Source: Marseilla massiliensis (GTDB lineage: Bacteria > Bacteroidota > Bacteroidia > Bacteroidales > Bacteroidaceae). From it: a DNA stretch of 64,000 bases. The stretch covers positions 1 to 64,000 of the forward strand of contig NZ_JACJJL010000021.1 in the NCBI RefSeq assembly GCF_016899955.1, read 5' to 3'. The position numbers and the translations under genes are program-made. The notes beneath the pieces were generated by a model that saw only the letters and a program-made list of their open reading frames with translations, was not told the origin of the DNA and searched no databases. Shown one piece after another: positions 27,726-37,122 of the stretch; the stretch's first letter is position 1, and each line of letters starts with the position of its first letter.

Positions 27726-29186
27726 TCAGCTGCCCTTGCTCCATAGCTTGGTCATGTCTTCGAGCGTCTTGCCCTTGGTTTCGGGCACAAGCTTCCAGAC
27801 GAAGAATGCCGCAACCACGCATATCACGCCATAGAGTCCGTAAGTGAACCAGTGGCCGAAGTCGGGGTCGCCGGCCGTCTTCATGTTGAACATGGGCACA
27901 AACGTAGAGCTTACAATCCAGTTGAATATCCACTGGAACGCCACGGCGATGGCCACGGCCTTGCCGCGTATGGTGTTTGGGAATATCTCGGCAATGAGCA
28001 CCCAGCATATCGGGCCCCACGACATCATGAACGATGCGCTGTAGACCATGATGCTCACCATGCACACCATGCTCATCGAGGCATTGCCGAAGGTGAGGGC
28101 CACGCCAAAGGCTCCCACGGCCATGCCTATGCTGCCTGTGATGAGCAACAGCCGGCGGCCCCACTTCTCGACGGTGAAGATGGCCACAAGGGTGAACAGG
28201 ATGTTGACAACGCCCATCACGACGGTGTTGACCATGGGGTCGGTCATGCCCATGTCGCCGAAGATGCGCGGAGCATAGTACAGCACGGCGTTGATGCCTA
28301 CGGCCTGCTGGAACACGCTGAGCATGATGCCGATGAAGATTACCATGACGCCATAGGTGAACAGTCGCTCGGTCTTCTCGGTGATGGTGGTCTTTATCTC
28401 GTGCAGAATCTCGCTGCCCACGGTGGCTCCGTTGATGCGCTGCAGTATGGCCAGGGCCTTGTCGTCGCGCCCGGCCATGACAAGGTAGCGCGGAGTCTCC
28501 GGCACGAGGCATATCAACAGCGTGAACAGCCCTGCCGGCACGGCCTCGCTGCCGAACATATAGCGCCATCCCGTAGATATGGTCCATGCGGCCTCGTCGG
28601 CGTTGAGCACCTTCATGGCCTCAATCACCGGGTTGGCGTTCTCGCCAAGGATGATGAAATTGACGAAGTAGACCACGAGCTGGCCGAAGATGATGGCAAA
28701 CTGGTTCCACGAGACGAGCGTTCCGCGTATGTTCGACGGCGCCACCTCGGCAATGTACATGGGGCAGATGGCCGAGGCAAGACCCACGCCCACGCCTCCG
28801 ATGATGCGGTAGATGTTGAACGCCACGAGCAGTTCGAAGTTTGGCACGCCATGCTCGAATATCAGGAACTCGGGCTCCATCGACCCCAAGGCCGATATGA
28901 AAAACATCACGCCTGCAAAGAACAGCGACTTCTTTCGGCCCCAGTTTGAAGCCAGGTAGCCCGAGATGGCGCTGCCTATGATGCATCCCACCAGGGCGCT
29001 GGCGCAAGTGAATCCGTGCCACGCGTCGGTGTATGTAAAGTCGTCGGCTCCGAGGAAGAACGCCTGCAGGCCCTTCTCCGCCCCCGATATTACGGCGGTA
29101 TCGTAGCCGAACAGCAAGCCGCCGAGCACGGCGACCAGCACGATTGAAATGAGGTAGCCCATGCTACCCTTCTCTTTTTGTTCCAT
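27726..29186 (-). CDS. Sugar:H+ symporter, MFS sugar-porter family (XylE-like)
   Basis: A 486-residue inner-membrane transporter with 12 hydrophobic segments. Family signatures are FGYDTAVISGAEKGL in TM1, NWGRKKSLFFAG in loop 2-3, LVPETPRYLVMAGRDDKA in the central loop, FQQAVGINAVLYYAPRIFGDMG in TM7, and LVPETKGKTLEDM at the C-terminus. QQ-x-x-GIN residues match those that bind the sugar in XylE and GLUT proteins. Substrate is likely D-xylose or another pentose or hexose; the GH51 arabinofuranosidase 3.6 kb away makes a pentose plausible, but the two genes are not in one operon. It diverges from the phosphatase gene. Confidence 0.88.
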   Translation of the reverse strand: MEQKEKGSMGYLISIVLVAVLGGLLFGYDTAVISGAEKGLQAFFLGADDFTYTDAWHGFTCASALVGCIIGSAISGYLASNWGRKKSLFFAGVMFFISALGSMEPEFLIFEHGVPNFELLVAFNIYRIIGGVGVGLASAICPMYIAEVAPSNIRGTLVSWNQFAIIFGQLVVYFVNFIILGENANPVIEAMKVLNADEAAWTISTGWRYMFGSEAVPAGLFTLLICLVPETPRYLVMAGRDDKALAILQRINGATVGSEILHEIKTTITEKTERLFTYGVMVIFIGIMLSVFQQAVGINAVLYYAPRIFGDMGMTDPMVNTVVMGVVNILFTLVAIFTVEKWGRRLLLITGSIGMAVGAFGVALTFGNASMSMVCMVSIMVYSASFMMSWGPICWVLIAEIFPNTIRGKAVAIAVAFQWIFNWIVSSTFVPMFNMKTAGDPDFGHWFTYGLYGVICVVAAFFVWKLVPETKGKTLEDMTKLWSKGS

Positions 29187-29405
29187 TGTCTTATTGCTAT
29201 TTTAGGTTTTCAATTGTCGTATGCCTGCCGGCCGGGCCCCGACGGATGCCCCGGGCCTGTGGCCGGCTATATAATAATACGTATAAACGGCCATATCCCC
29301 CCGAAGAAAGTTGGCCGGCCGGAAGTAGCGCAGCCTGCGGTGGCCGGCGGGGTTTATTCATAACATTGTAACACGGAATGCAACCGGCACGTCGGGCTAA
29401 TTGAT

Positions 29406-29413
29406 TACTTTTG
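29406..29413 (+). promoter_or_regulatory. -7 promoter element of the histidine phosphatase gene
   Basis: TACTTTTG matches the Bacteroidota sigma-ABfr -7 consensus TAnnTTTG and lies 24 bases before the start codon at 29437. No convincing TTTG -33 element was found at the usual spacing, so the call rests on the -7 box and position. Confidence 0.5.
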
Positions 29414-29436
29414 CACGGTTTTAACAAACAGTCGAC

Positions 29437-30762
29437 ATGATGAATACCACTGCAAACATTAAATCAGCCATGATGGCCTGTGCCGCCGGCATGATGCTCG
29501 CGCTCACGGCCACGGCCCAAACGCGCGCCGAGCGCGAAATAGAAGCCAACCCGCGCCTGGCCGCCGGCAAGTATATGGCGTATGAGGCCCCGCAGGGGCG
29601 CCCCACGCCGCCACCCGAGGGCTACAGCCCCTGCTACATAAGCACTTACGCCCGCCACGGCTCGCGCTACCTGACCGGCGAAGACAAGTATGAGCCGGCG
29701 CTCACGGCGCTGGCCGAGGCCGACCGCCGCGGCGCGCTGACGCCCAAGGGCAAGCGGGCGCTGGCCGTGGTCGAGGCCCTGGCCGAAGAATGCGGCGACC
29801 GCTACGGCGAACTGACGCCCAAGGGGGCCGCCCAGCACCGCGCCCTGGCCGACCGCATGTTTGCAAACTATCCGGAGATATTTGCCGACGGCACCCATGT
29901 CGACGCACGCTCTACATACAAGACGCGCGCCTTCCTGTCGATGGCTGCGGCATGCATCGAACTGAAAGGGCTCAACCCGCGCCTCAACATAACCACCGAC
30001 GCCAGCGAGCACGACGCTTACTACCTGAAATACAAGAACCCCGTCTACTCAGACAGTTGCCAGCAAAACGCCGACTCGGCCTTCGCCGCCGCGCGCGAGC
30101 GGTTTGTCAGGCCCGACAGGCTGATGCGCAGTCTGTTTGCCGACGACTACCTGGCCGAGATCGACGACCCGCAGCAACTGATGGTCGACCTCTTCGAGTA
30201 TCACGGCATAAGTCAGAGCTCATACGCCCAGCCCGACCTCGGCTTCCTGTTCACCACCGAAGAGCTGTTCGACCTGTGGCAACTCAACAACTTCGAGTGG
30301 TACTACGAGCAAGGCCCGTCGCCACTGAGCGGAGGCCACATGCCCCGACTGGCCCGCAACCTGCTGCGCAACATCGTTGAGACGGCCGACACCTGCCTGG
30401 CCTCGGGGCGCCCGGCGGCCACGCTGCGCTTCGGCCACGACACCAACCTGGCGCCTCTCGTGGCACTGATGCAGATGGAAACGTTCGACCGGCCCACCGC
30501 CGACTGGGACTCGATAGCCGAGTATTACCAAACCTACCGCATCATACCCATGTGCGGCAACGTGCAGCTGGTGTTCTTCCGCAAGGCGGGCAGCGCCGAC
30601 ATACTGGTAAAGCCGCTGCTCAACGAGCGCGAAGTACGCCTGGCCAACGCCACTACCGACGTGTGGCCCTTCTACCACTGGGCCGACCTGCGCCGGATAT
30701 GGATGCATACGGTAGAGAGCATCACGCTGCCCAAGAAGCCGGAAGGCATGAAGACCGACTGA
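29437..30762 (+). CDS. Secreted histidine phosphatase (MINPP/acid phosphatase-like)
   Basis: A 441-residue branch-2 histidine phosphatase with an N-terminal signal peptide (MMACAAGMMLALTATAQ) and periplasmic or surface location. The catalytic RHG motif is in CYISTYARHGSRYL near residue 70, and the proton-donor HD motif in LRFGHDTNLAPLV near residue 333. Length and the RHGSR form resemble the multiple inositol polyphosphate phosphatases (phytases) of gut Bacteroides, although those usually have HAE rather than HD. The substrate is therefore a phosphomonoester, perhaps inositol phosphate. It diverges from the sugar symporter gene. Confidence 0.82.
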   Translation: MMNTTANIKSAMMACAAGMMLALTATAQTRAEREIEANPRLAAGKYMAYEAPQGRPTPPPEGYSPCYISTYARHGSRYLTGEDKYEPALTALAEADRRGALTPKGKRALAVVEALAEECGDRYGELTPKGAAQHRALADRMFANYPEIFADGTHVDARSTYKTRAFLSMAAACIELKGLNPRLNITTDASEHDAYYLKYKNPVYSDSCQQNADSAFAAARERFVRPDRLMRSLFADDYLAEIDDPQQLMVDLFEYHGISQSSYAQPDLGFLFTTEELFDLWQLNNFEWYYEQGPSPLSGGHMPRLARNLLRNIVETADTCLASGRPAATLRFGHDTNLAPLVALMQMETFDRPTADWDSIAEYYQTYRIIPMCGNVQLVFFRKAGSADILVKPLLNEREVRLANATTDVWPFYHWADLRRIWMHTVESITLPKKPEGMKTD

Positions 30763-32081
30763 CGCCGACGGCCCAACGGACGAGCCCCGGCCGGGCCGAC
30801 ATGGGCGGGCACAGGGCCACGCGCGGCGGCTGCGGCGGCAGGCCGGGCACACGGCGACCAACCGTCTGACTGTCAAGGCATTGCAACAAGGCCTGTTTTA
30901 CAGCGCGATATGGGCCGTTTGGCATTGTCAAACGGCCCATATAGCAAGCCCGAACGGCCCATACTGCAATAGCATGCTGCACTCACGGGCAACCGGCGGA
31001 CGGCAGGCGCCATGGCTGCACCGCCTGCGTTTGCACTCGATAGCAACAAAAACCCGTGCCGGTCGTCAAACAGACGGTGGCATGCTTTTGTGGTTTTTCA
31101 CAGCCTTCAAAGTGCTTTCGTACCGTTGTCGACATCTTTCCGGCCGTTTTGCCTAAGCCTTAACCGCCGCGCCTTAGGCTAAGCGGACTGACTATCTGAA
31201 CGGCAACAGCACCGAACCACGCCGGGCCCCGATGACCGACACGTGCAAAACTACCGCCACCGCCATCCACTACTTGCAAGCCAACCGGCCCACCGCGCCC
31301 TTGCCACACCGGCGGCAACCCACGAGATTGGCATATATTTCAATGAATATTGATTGCCGCCCCAACCTAAAGCACAGCATACTGCACCGATGCAGGGCAG
31401 AAAGCAATGTGCCGGAAAGGGCATGGAACAGTTTGCGAAGCACTGCCCCGAAGCGCGCCCACCACCGCAACACGACGACAGAATCCCACAGCCAAACCGC
31501 AACCAGACAGGCCCGGAAACAAAAAACAAATCATAAAAAAAGCAAATACGCATGTATTTATCCATAAAATGTGTATATTTGCATCGGTCATAATAATGTA
31601 TTTACACATACGTCCAATGCCTATACGACTAAAAAATGCAAAAATCCATGGTGCCACACCTTAAGTATTGATGCCGTCGGCCGGTAGGATGTGGCAAACG
31701 CAACCATGCGTTCAGCGCCCGGGCCAAACGACACCGCGGCCCATGGCGCCGCGGCCCGACAACAGAAAGGCATCATGCCATCATGCCTGACATCTAACCT
31801 CTGCTATCAAACTAATGCAAAAGCAGTAACCGGCCCATCCGGGCCACGGCCGACGGGCACCGTGCCACATGCCGGCCGCACACTGTTGCCGGACTGGCCG
31901 GGTCTGGCCGGAGCCACTGCAACGGCGGCTACACCACACTCTATTCGAGTGGTTGGCATGCCAGACAAACCGTAGGCCATGGCGAGGAGTAGTGATATTG
32001 CTTGCCATGGCCGTTTTGCGGCCATGGCGCCCCCTGCCTACCTACGGCAAACATTAACCATACATATAAACAAAAGGAACA
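30763..32081. other. 1.3-kb intergenic region with repeats, no supported gene
   Basis: The open frames here have no start context or family look and read like GC-rich noise. It contains one copy of a dispersed hairpin repeat (about 30880-30985), a TATATTTG box on the + strand at 31574-31581 with no gene behind it, and a cluster of GGCCATGGC-type palindromes around 31978-32030. The segment 31510-31640 is AT-rich and might hold a small RNA, but no known RNA family was recognised. Confidence 0.4.
30880..30985 (+). repeat. Dispersed intergenic hairpin repeat, copy A
   Basis: The core is a perfect 14-bp stem: ATATGGGCCGTTTG at 30908-30921, its complement at 30929-30942, and a 7-base loop. It is preceded by AAGGCCTGTTTTACAGC and followed by CCCGAACGGCCCATACTGCAAT. 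The same word order occurs in copy B (41590-41700, minus strand), with a weaker third copy at 52586-52760. Copy A lies about 120 bases after the stop of the phosphatase gene, in the same orientation. Confidence 0.6.
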
Positions 32082-32720
32082 ATGACGAAAACCAATCTCA
32101 CGCTGATTTCATTGCTGATGGCATTGTCACAGGCTGCAAATGCCCAATGCACAGCCAAATCCACCACCACCAGTTGCCCCCAGGCCGGGCATTGCGCGCA
32201 GACAGCAGCTGCTGCCACAGACAGCACAAACAACGCAACGGCAACGGGAAAAGGCCGCGACAAGGGTGTTTTTGTATGCCACATAGATGAAATGCCGCAG
32301 TTTCCGGGCGGAGAAAAGGCCCTGATGAAATACCTGAGCAACAACGTCAGATACCCCAAGGGCGCCATGAAATCGGGCGCACAAGGCCGGGTAGTATTGC
32401 AGTTCGTGGTAGATGAAGACGGTAGGGTGACTGATGTAAAGACCGTAAAGTCGGTACATCCGCTGCTCGACGCCGAGGCCGAGAGGGTGGCCAGGGGCAT
32501 GCCCGACTGGAAGCCGGGCCGGAGGGAAGGCAAGAACATGAGCGTGAAATACACCTTGCCCATAAGTTTCAAAATGCCAACGGGCACCATAGTCAACCCA
32601 AAAGCCTATCAGGAATGGCGGAGATACCTGAAAGCACAACGAGACAGCACAGGCATGAAACGGCCGAACAAGGAGAAAAGCAGCAAAAAAACGGGCAAAC
32701 AGGAAGCAAAACAGAAATAA
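32082..32720 (+). CDS. Exported protein with TonB C-terminal domain
   Basis: A 212-residue protein with a cleavable signal peptide (LTLISLLMALSQAANAQ), a low-complexity linker (about 25-65) and a TonB C-terminal domain: EMPQFPGGEKALMKYLSNNVRYP, QGRVVLQFVVDEDGRVTDV, then GMPDWKPGRREGK. True TonB proteins have an N-terminal membrane anchor and a Pro/Lys-rich spanner; this one has neither, so it is probably not an energy transducer. It closely resembles the C-terminus of the TonB at 55893-56720. A basic, Lys-rich tail of about 40 residues follows the domain. Role unknown. Confidence 0.8.
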   Translation: MTKTNLTLISLLMALSQAANAQCTAKSTTTSCPQAGHCAQTAAAATDSTNNATATGKGRDKGVFVCHIDEMPQFPGGEKALMKYLSNNVRYPKGAMKSGAQGRVVLQFVVDEDGRVTDVKTVKSVHPLLDAEAERVARGMPDWKPGRREGKNMSVKYTLPISFKMPTGTIVNPKAYQEWRRYLKAQRDSTGMKRPNKEKSSKKTGKQEAKQK

Positions 32721-32725
32721 ATTGC

Positions 32726-32733
32726 TAACTTTG
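32726..32733 (+). promoter_or_regulatory. -7 promoter element of the arabinofuranosidase gene
   Basis: TAACTTTG matches TAnnTTTG and lies 34 bases before the ATG at 32767, just after the stop codon of the preceding gene. No TTTG at -33 was seen at the usual spacing. Confidence 0.5.
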
Positions 32734-32766
32734 TGGCATTAACTTATATACCAACTGTATTTGAAT

Positions 32767-34743
32767 ATGAACAAGAAACTGCTAACTTGTGCACTCGCAC
32801 TCTCCGCAGCCATGGCCTCATTCGCGCAAACCCACGTGATGGACGTGAACACGAAGAAGGCGGGAGCCACAGTCCAGAACACCATGTACGGCCTGTTTTT
32901 CGAAGACATCAACTATGCCGCTGACGGCGGTCTGTACGGCGAGCTGGTGAAAAACCGCTCTTTCGAGTTTCCGCAGAGCTTCATGGGCTGGCAGACATTC
33001 GGCAACGTGACGCTCAAAAACGACGGCCCGTTTGAGCGATGCCCGCACTATGTGGAGCTGGGCTACGCCGGACACTCCGAGCGCCGCACGGGCCTGGTGA
33101 ACGAAGGCTACTTCGGCATCGGCGTGATTGAGGGCGAAGAATACCGCTTCACGGTCTGGGCCAAGGCGCCCAAGGGCACGGCACGCATACGCGTACAGCT
33201 AATAGACGCCAACACCATGGGCGAACGCCAGGACTTCGCCACGGCAAAGCTCGACGTCAACGGCACGGAATGGAAGAAGTATGAGGTGCGCATCAAGTCG
33301 CCGCGAACCGACAACAAGGCTTCGCTGCGCATCTTCCTCGACGGCAAGAACCCCGTGGCCCTCGAGCACATCAGCCTCTTCCCCGTCAACACATTCAAGA
33401 ACCGGGAGAACGGCATGCGCCGCGACATAGCCCAGGCGCTGGCCGACATGCACCCGGGCGTGCTCCGATTCCCCGGCGGATGCATCGTCGAGGGCGAGTG
33501 CCTCGACAACCGCTACCAGTGGAAGAACACCATCGGCCCGGTGGAAAACCGCCCACTGAACCGCAACCGCTGGGAGTTCACCTTCGAACACCGCTACTAT
33601 CCCGACTATTTCCAGAGCTACGGACTGGGCTTCTTCGAGTTTTTCCAACTCTCGGAAGACATCGGCGCCGAGCCGCTGCCGGTGCTCAACGTGGGCATGG
33701 CCTGCCAGTATCAGAACCGGAACAACGAGAAAGCACACGTGCCCGTTGACGAACTCGACCCTTATATACAAGACTGTCTCGACCTGATTGAGTTTGCCAA
33801 CGGCGACACTACTACCACATGGGGCAAGAAGCGCGCCGAGATGGGCCACCCGGCACCGTTCAACCTCAAGTTTATTGCAGTGGGCAACGAGCAGTGGGGC
33901 GACTTCTACTTTGTCAGGATGCAGAAGTTTGTCGACGCCATACGCGCCAAGTATCCCAAGATTCAGATAATAGGCACGAGCGGACCCGACTCCGAAGGCA
34001 AGAACTTCGACCTCGGATGGGAGGCCATGAAGCGCCAGAAGGTAGACCTGGTAGACGAGCATTTCTACCGCCCCGAGTCGTGGTTCCTCACCAGCGGGCT
34101 GCGTTACGAGAAGTACGACCGCAAGGGCCCGAAGGTGTTTGCTGGCGAATATGCCTGCCACGGCAAGGGAAAGAAGTGGAACCACTACGAGACTTCGCTC
34201 TACGAAGCGGCCTTCATGACCGACCTTGAGCGCAATGCCGACATAGTGCACATGGCAACCTACGCCCCGATGCTGGCCCACGTGGAAGGTTGGCAGTGGC
34301 GTCCCGACCTGATATGGTATGACAACGTGCGCCTGTTCAAGTCTGTTAGCTACTACGTACAGCAGATGTATGCCATGAACAAAGGCACCAACGTGCTCAC
34401 CATGACCATGGACGGGCAGCCCATAGCAGGCCAGGAGGGACAGGACGGACTGTTTGCCAGCTCTGTGATCGACAAGCCGTCGGGCACCGTTATCGTGAAA
34501 GTCATCAACACAAGCAAGCAGAAGCAGCCCGTGAGCATCAACCTCTCGGGGATTAAGGGCGAGCGCAAGGCTGAGACGATAACGCTGACCTGCACCGACA
34601 TGATGGCCGAGAACACTCTCGACGAGCCAGAGAAGATTGTCCCGCAGGAGGGCTCTCTCAACTGCGAGGCAGGCAAAAAGAACACCGTCATCAACGACGA
34701 GATAGCACCGATGACCTTCCGCATCTACAAGGTAAAGAAGTAA
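32767..34743 (+). CDS. Alpha-L-arabinofuranosidase, GH51
   Basis: A secreted 658-residue glycosidase releasing terminal arabinofuranose from arabinan or arabinoxylan. A signal peptide (CALALSAAMASFAQ) precedes an N-terminal beta-sandwich/carbohydrate-binding region (about 30-210) and the TIM barrel. The general acid/base is E375 in AVGNEQWGDFY and the nucleophile E461 in VFAGEYACHGKG; both residues of the retaining mechanism are present. A C-terminal beta domain closes the protein. The ATG at 32767 is chosen over an in-frame TTG six bases upstream. It stands alone after a TonB-C gene, not in a SusCD-type locus, and ends at a hairpin terminator. Confidence 0.93.
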   Translation: MNKKLLTCALALSAAMASFAQTHVMDVNTKKAGATVQNTMYGLFFEDINYAADGGLYGELVKNRSFEFPQSFMGWQTFGNVTLKNDGPFERCPHYVELGYAGHSERRTGLVNEGYFGIGVIEGEEYRFTVWAKAPKGTARIRVQLIDANTMGERQDFATAKLDVNGTEWKKYEVRIKSPRTDNKASLRIFLDGKNPVALEHISLFPVNTFKNRENGMRRDIAQALADMHPGVLRFPGGCIVEGECLDNRYQWKNTIGPVENRPLNRNRWEFTFEHRYYPDYFQSYGLGFFEFFQLSEDIGAEPLPVLNVGMACQYQNRNNEKAHVPVDELDPYIQDCLDLIEFANGDTTTTWGKKRAEMGHPAPFNLKFIAVGNEQWGDFYFVRMQKFVDAIRAKYPKIQIIGTSGPDSEGKNFDLGWEAMKRQKVDLVDEHFYRPESWFLTSGLRYEKYDRKGPKVFAGEYACHGKGKKWNHYETSLYEAAFMTDLERNADIVHMATYAPMLAHVEGWQWRPDLIWYDNVRLFKSVSYYVQQMYAMNKGTNVLTMTMDGQPIAGQEGQDGLFASSVIDKPSGTVIVKVINTSKQKQPVSINLSGIKGERKAETITLTCTDMMAENTLDEPEKIVPQEGSLNCEAGKKNTVINDEIAPMTFRIYKVKK

Positions 34744-34758
34744 ACGTGGATTGAAACA

Positions 34759-34802
34759 GCGAAAGCCGCGGCCTCCCGACAACGGGACGTCGCGGCTTTC
34801 GC
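34759..34802. terminator. Bidirectional terminator between GH51 and kup
   Basis: Twelve-bp arms GCGAAAGCCGCG (34759-34770) and CGCGGCTTTCGC (34791-34802) form a perfect stem, with an inner CCCG/CGGG pairing in the loop. It lies 16 bases after the GH51 stop and 26 bases before the kup stop, between convergent genes. Short T-rich stretches follow on both sides (CGTTTTC on +, TGTTTC on -). Confidence 0.7.
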
Positions 34803-34827
34803 CGTTTTCAGGCCGCATTGGGCGGCG

Positions 34828-36819
34828 TCAGCCCTGGCCCTGTCCGGCCTCGGGCCATGTGCGCACAATGCGCCTCAGGTGCCTGGCACGCCCCGAGACA
34901 ATGAGCGGCACGCGCTCAACCACCACCACCGACGTGTCGAGCCCGAGTGCCTTGGGCTCGTCGATGCCTATCTTCCGGATAATGGCGTAAAGGCTCATGA
35001 GCATGTTCTGGCGGCGGTTTGACGAGTCTTCGGGGTAGTAAATGTGGTGGATGATGATGAAACGGAAGTCGCCCGGTATGCCGTTCTTGCAGAGCGAGGG
35101 GTAAGTGCTGGTCAGTTCAAGCTCGCGCGAGCTCACCAGGTCTTCCACAACCTGCCTCAGGTAAAGGCTTACTCGGGGCTCAATCCTGAACCCTATGCGC
35201 AGGTTGACGCTGAAAAGCGTGCCCGGCACGAGCTGCCTGACGGTGTACTCAAGGGTCTCCGGCTCGTCCACGAAGTCGAGATGCAGCAGCCAGTAGTGGT
35301 CGGCCCGCTTGGGTTGCTTGTTTATTATCGAATATAGCAGCTTGTCGTCTACCTCGTCCTCGCCCGGCGCATGGTTCACGTAGACAAGGTTAGAGGCATA
35401 CTTGGGTATGCTGTCGTCTGCCTTTATGGCCGAGATGATGCCGTAGTAGTCTGACATTTTCTTCAAGTGCATGTACCTCCGGCGTATGTTCCGCGCCCCG
35501 ACCCACACAAACATGACGAAACAAAGCAGCCCTCCGATGAGCAGGGTGAACCATCCGCCGGCCGCAAACTTAGAGAGATTGGCTGCCAGGAACAGCCCCT
35601 CTACAGCTGCATAGAAGCCGAGGAAGAGCCCGGACACAAGGCGTGAAGCCCCCATCATGCGCATATAAAACGCCAGGAGCAGCGTAGTCATCAGCATGGT
35701 CACCGTGATGGCAAGCCCGTAGGCGGCCTCCATGCGCGCCGAATCTCTGAAAACGACCACCGTAAGCACCACCGCCACAAACATGACGTTGTTTACCAGC
35801 GGTATGTAAAGCTGCCCCTTGACGCTTGTGGGGTGCTTTATCCTCATGCGGGGCCAGAAGTGCAGGTTCATGGCCTCGCTCAGAATAGAGAACGAACCGC
35901 TGATGAGCGCCTGGCTGGCCACTATTGCCGCGCCTGTGGCCATGGCCACCCCGAAAGGCAGCATGGCCTGCGGCATGATGGCGTAGAACGGGTTTACGGC
36001 CCCGGCGGCCTCGGCCGGATGTGACAACACCCACGCCCCCTGCCCCAGATAGTTGAGTATGAGCATGGCCTTGACAAACATCCAGCTCACCGTTATGTTG
36101 CGCCTGCCACAGTGGCCGAGGTCGGAGTAGAGCGCCTCGGCACCCGTTGTACACAGGAAAACGGCGCCGAGTATGAGAAACCAACCGGGCGAACGCACCA
36201 AGAGCATTACCGCATAGTGGGGGCTGAAAGCCTTGAGCACGGCCGGAGAACCCGCAAGCCACACCACGCCGAGCGCCCCGAGCATGAGGAACCACACAAG
36301 CATGAACGCCCCGAACGAGCGCCCCACGCTCTGCGTACCGAAGCGCTGGACGAAGAACACCACCGTGATGACAGCCAGGGCCACGGGCAACACCGGCAGG
36401 TCGGGGCTGATGCCGCGCAAGCCTTCTATGGCCGTGGTGACGGTGATGGCCGGAGTTATCACCCCGTCGGCAAGCAAAGTGCTCGCCCCGATGATGGCTA
36501 TGGCATATATCCAACGCCGCCGGTGGCGCCTCAACAGAGCATAGAGAGCCAATATTCCGCCCTCTCCGCGATTGTCGGCCCGCAGCGCCAAGAGCACGTA
36601 CTTTACGGTGGTCTGCAGCGTGAGCGTCCAGATTATGCACGACAACGCCCCGAGCACATAGTCGTCGGTGAGCGTCTCGCCGGTGTGGGTGATGGCTTTC
36701 ATCACGTAGAGCGGCGACGTTCCGATGTCGCCAAACACGATGCCGAGCGTCATGAGCAGCCCCGCCAGCCCTGCGCGGCCTGTAGCTGAGGCCGCATTTT
36801 CTTGAGATAGCTGTGTCAT
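34828..36819 (-). CDS. kup: Low-affinity potassium uptake protein Kup
   Basis: A KUP/HAK/KT-family K+:H+ symporter of 663 residues, slightly longer than the E. coli protein (622). The first TM holds LGIVFGDIGTSPLYVMKAI, the family signature. NRGEGGILALYALLR and ADGVITPAITVTTAIEGL follow. Twelve hydrophobic segments occupy residues ~20-440 and a ~200-residue cytoplasmic C-terminal domain completes it. It is a single-gene unit, divergent from metF and convergent with the arabinofuranosidase gene. Confidence 0.93.
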   Translation of the reverse strand: MTQLSQENAASATGRAGLAGLLMTLGIVFGDIGTSPLYVMKAITHTGETLTDDYVLGALSCIIWTLTLQTTVKYVLLALRADNRGEGGILALYALLRRHRRRWIYAIAIIGASTLLADGVITPAITVTTAIEGLRGISPDLPVLPVALAVITVVFFVQRFGTQSVGRSFGAFMLVWFLMLGALGVVWLAGSPAVLKAFSPHYAVMLLVRSPGWFLILGAVFLCTTGAEALYSDLGHCGRRNITVSWMFVKAMLILNYLGQGAWVLSHPAEAAGAVNPFYAIMPQAMLPFGVAMATGAAIVASQALISGSFSILSEAMNLHFWPRMRIKHPTSVKGQLYIPLVNNVMFVAVVLTVVVFRDSARMEAAYGLAITVTMLMTTLLLAFYMRMMGASRLVSGLFLGFYAAVEGLFLAANLSKFAAGGWFTLLIGGLLCFVMFVWVGARNIRRRYMHLKKMSDYYGIISAIKADDSIPKYASNLVYVNHAPGEDEVDDKLLYSIINKQPKRADHYWLLHLDFVDEPETLEYTVRQLVPGTLFSVNLRIGFRIEPRVSLYLRQVVEDLVSSRELELTSTYPSLCKNGIPGDFRFIIIHHIYYPEDSSNRRQNMLMSLYAIIRKIGIDEPKALGLDTSVVVVERVPLIVSGRARHLRRIVRTWPEAGQGQG

Positions 36820-36860
36820 TTCATTGCTTTTTAATACCTATAATAATCGTCTACATCGTG

Positions 36861-36868
36861 CAAAATTA
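36861..36868 (-). promoter_or_regulatory. -7 promoter element of kup
   Basis: On the minus strand TAATTTTG matches TAnnTTTG, 42 bases before the kup start codon. The 303-base kup-metF spacer also holds the metF promoter at 37091-37098, so it is a simple divergent promoter region. Confidence 0.5.
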
Positions 36869-37090
36869 AGACATATATCCGTAAAAACATCCGTTTTAGG
36901 GTATTTTTACGCGTGTTTCGGTTGTGCAACGGCTTCTGTCGGCCATGCACAGCCATCCCCACAACATGTCCGCCAAGCCTCCTTGCGCCAGTGGCCGCAA
37001 CCCCTCGGCCAACCACGGCCATCGCCCCCGGCTGGCGCCCGAGGTTTTCTTAAATTATCTTTCCGCCCCCGCCGTTACGTTTTTTTTTCG

Positions 37091-37098
37091 TAAATTTG
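37091..37098 (+). promoter_or_regulatory. -7 promoter element of metF
   Basis: TAAATTTG matches TAnnTTTG, follows a T-tract, and lies 25 bases upstream of the metF start at 37123. It overlaps the in-frame ATG at 37096, which argues for the later start. Confidence 0.55.
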
Positions 37099-37122
37099 CA
37101 GCGAATTGTATATTTACGCCAA

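Noticed and set aside
27706..28587. Long open frame of 293 codons antisense-frame to the sugar symporter
   Set aside because: It is a same-strand alternative frame of the symporter gene, His/Arg-rich without any family motif, as expected in GC-rich DNA.
33199..34818. Open frame of 539 codons opposite the GH51 gene
   Set aside because: It mirrors a well-supported arabinofuranosidase with both catalytic residues; the antisense product has no recognisable fold.
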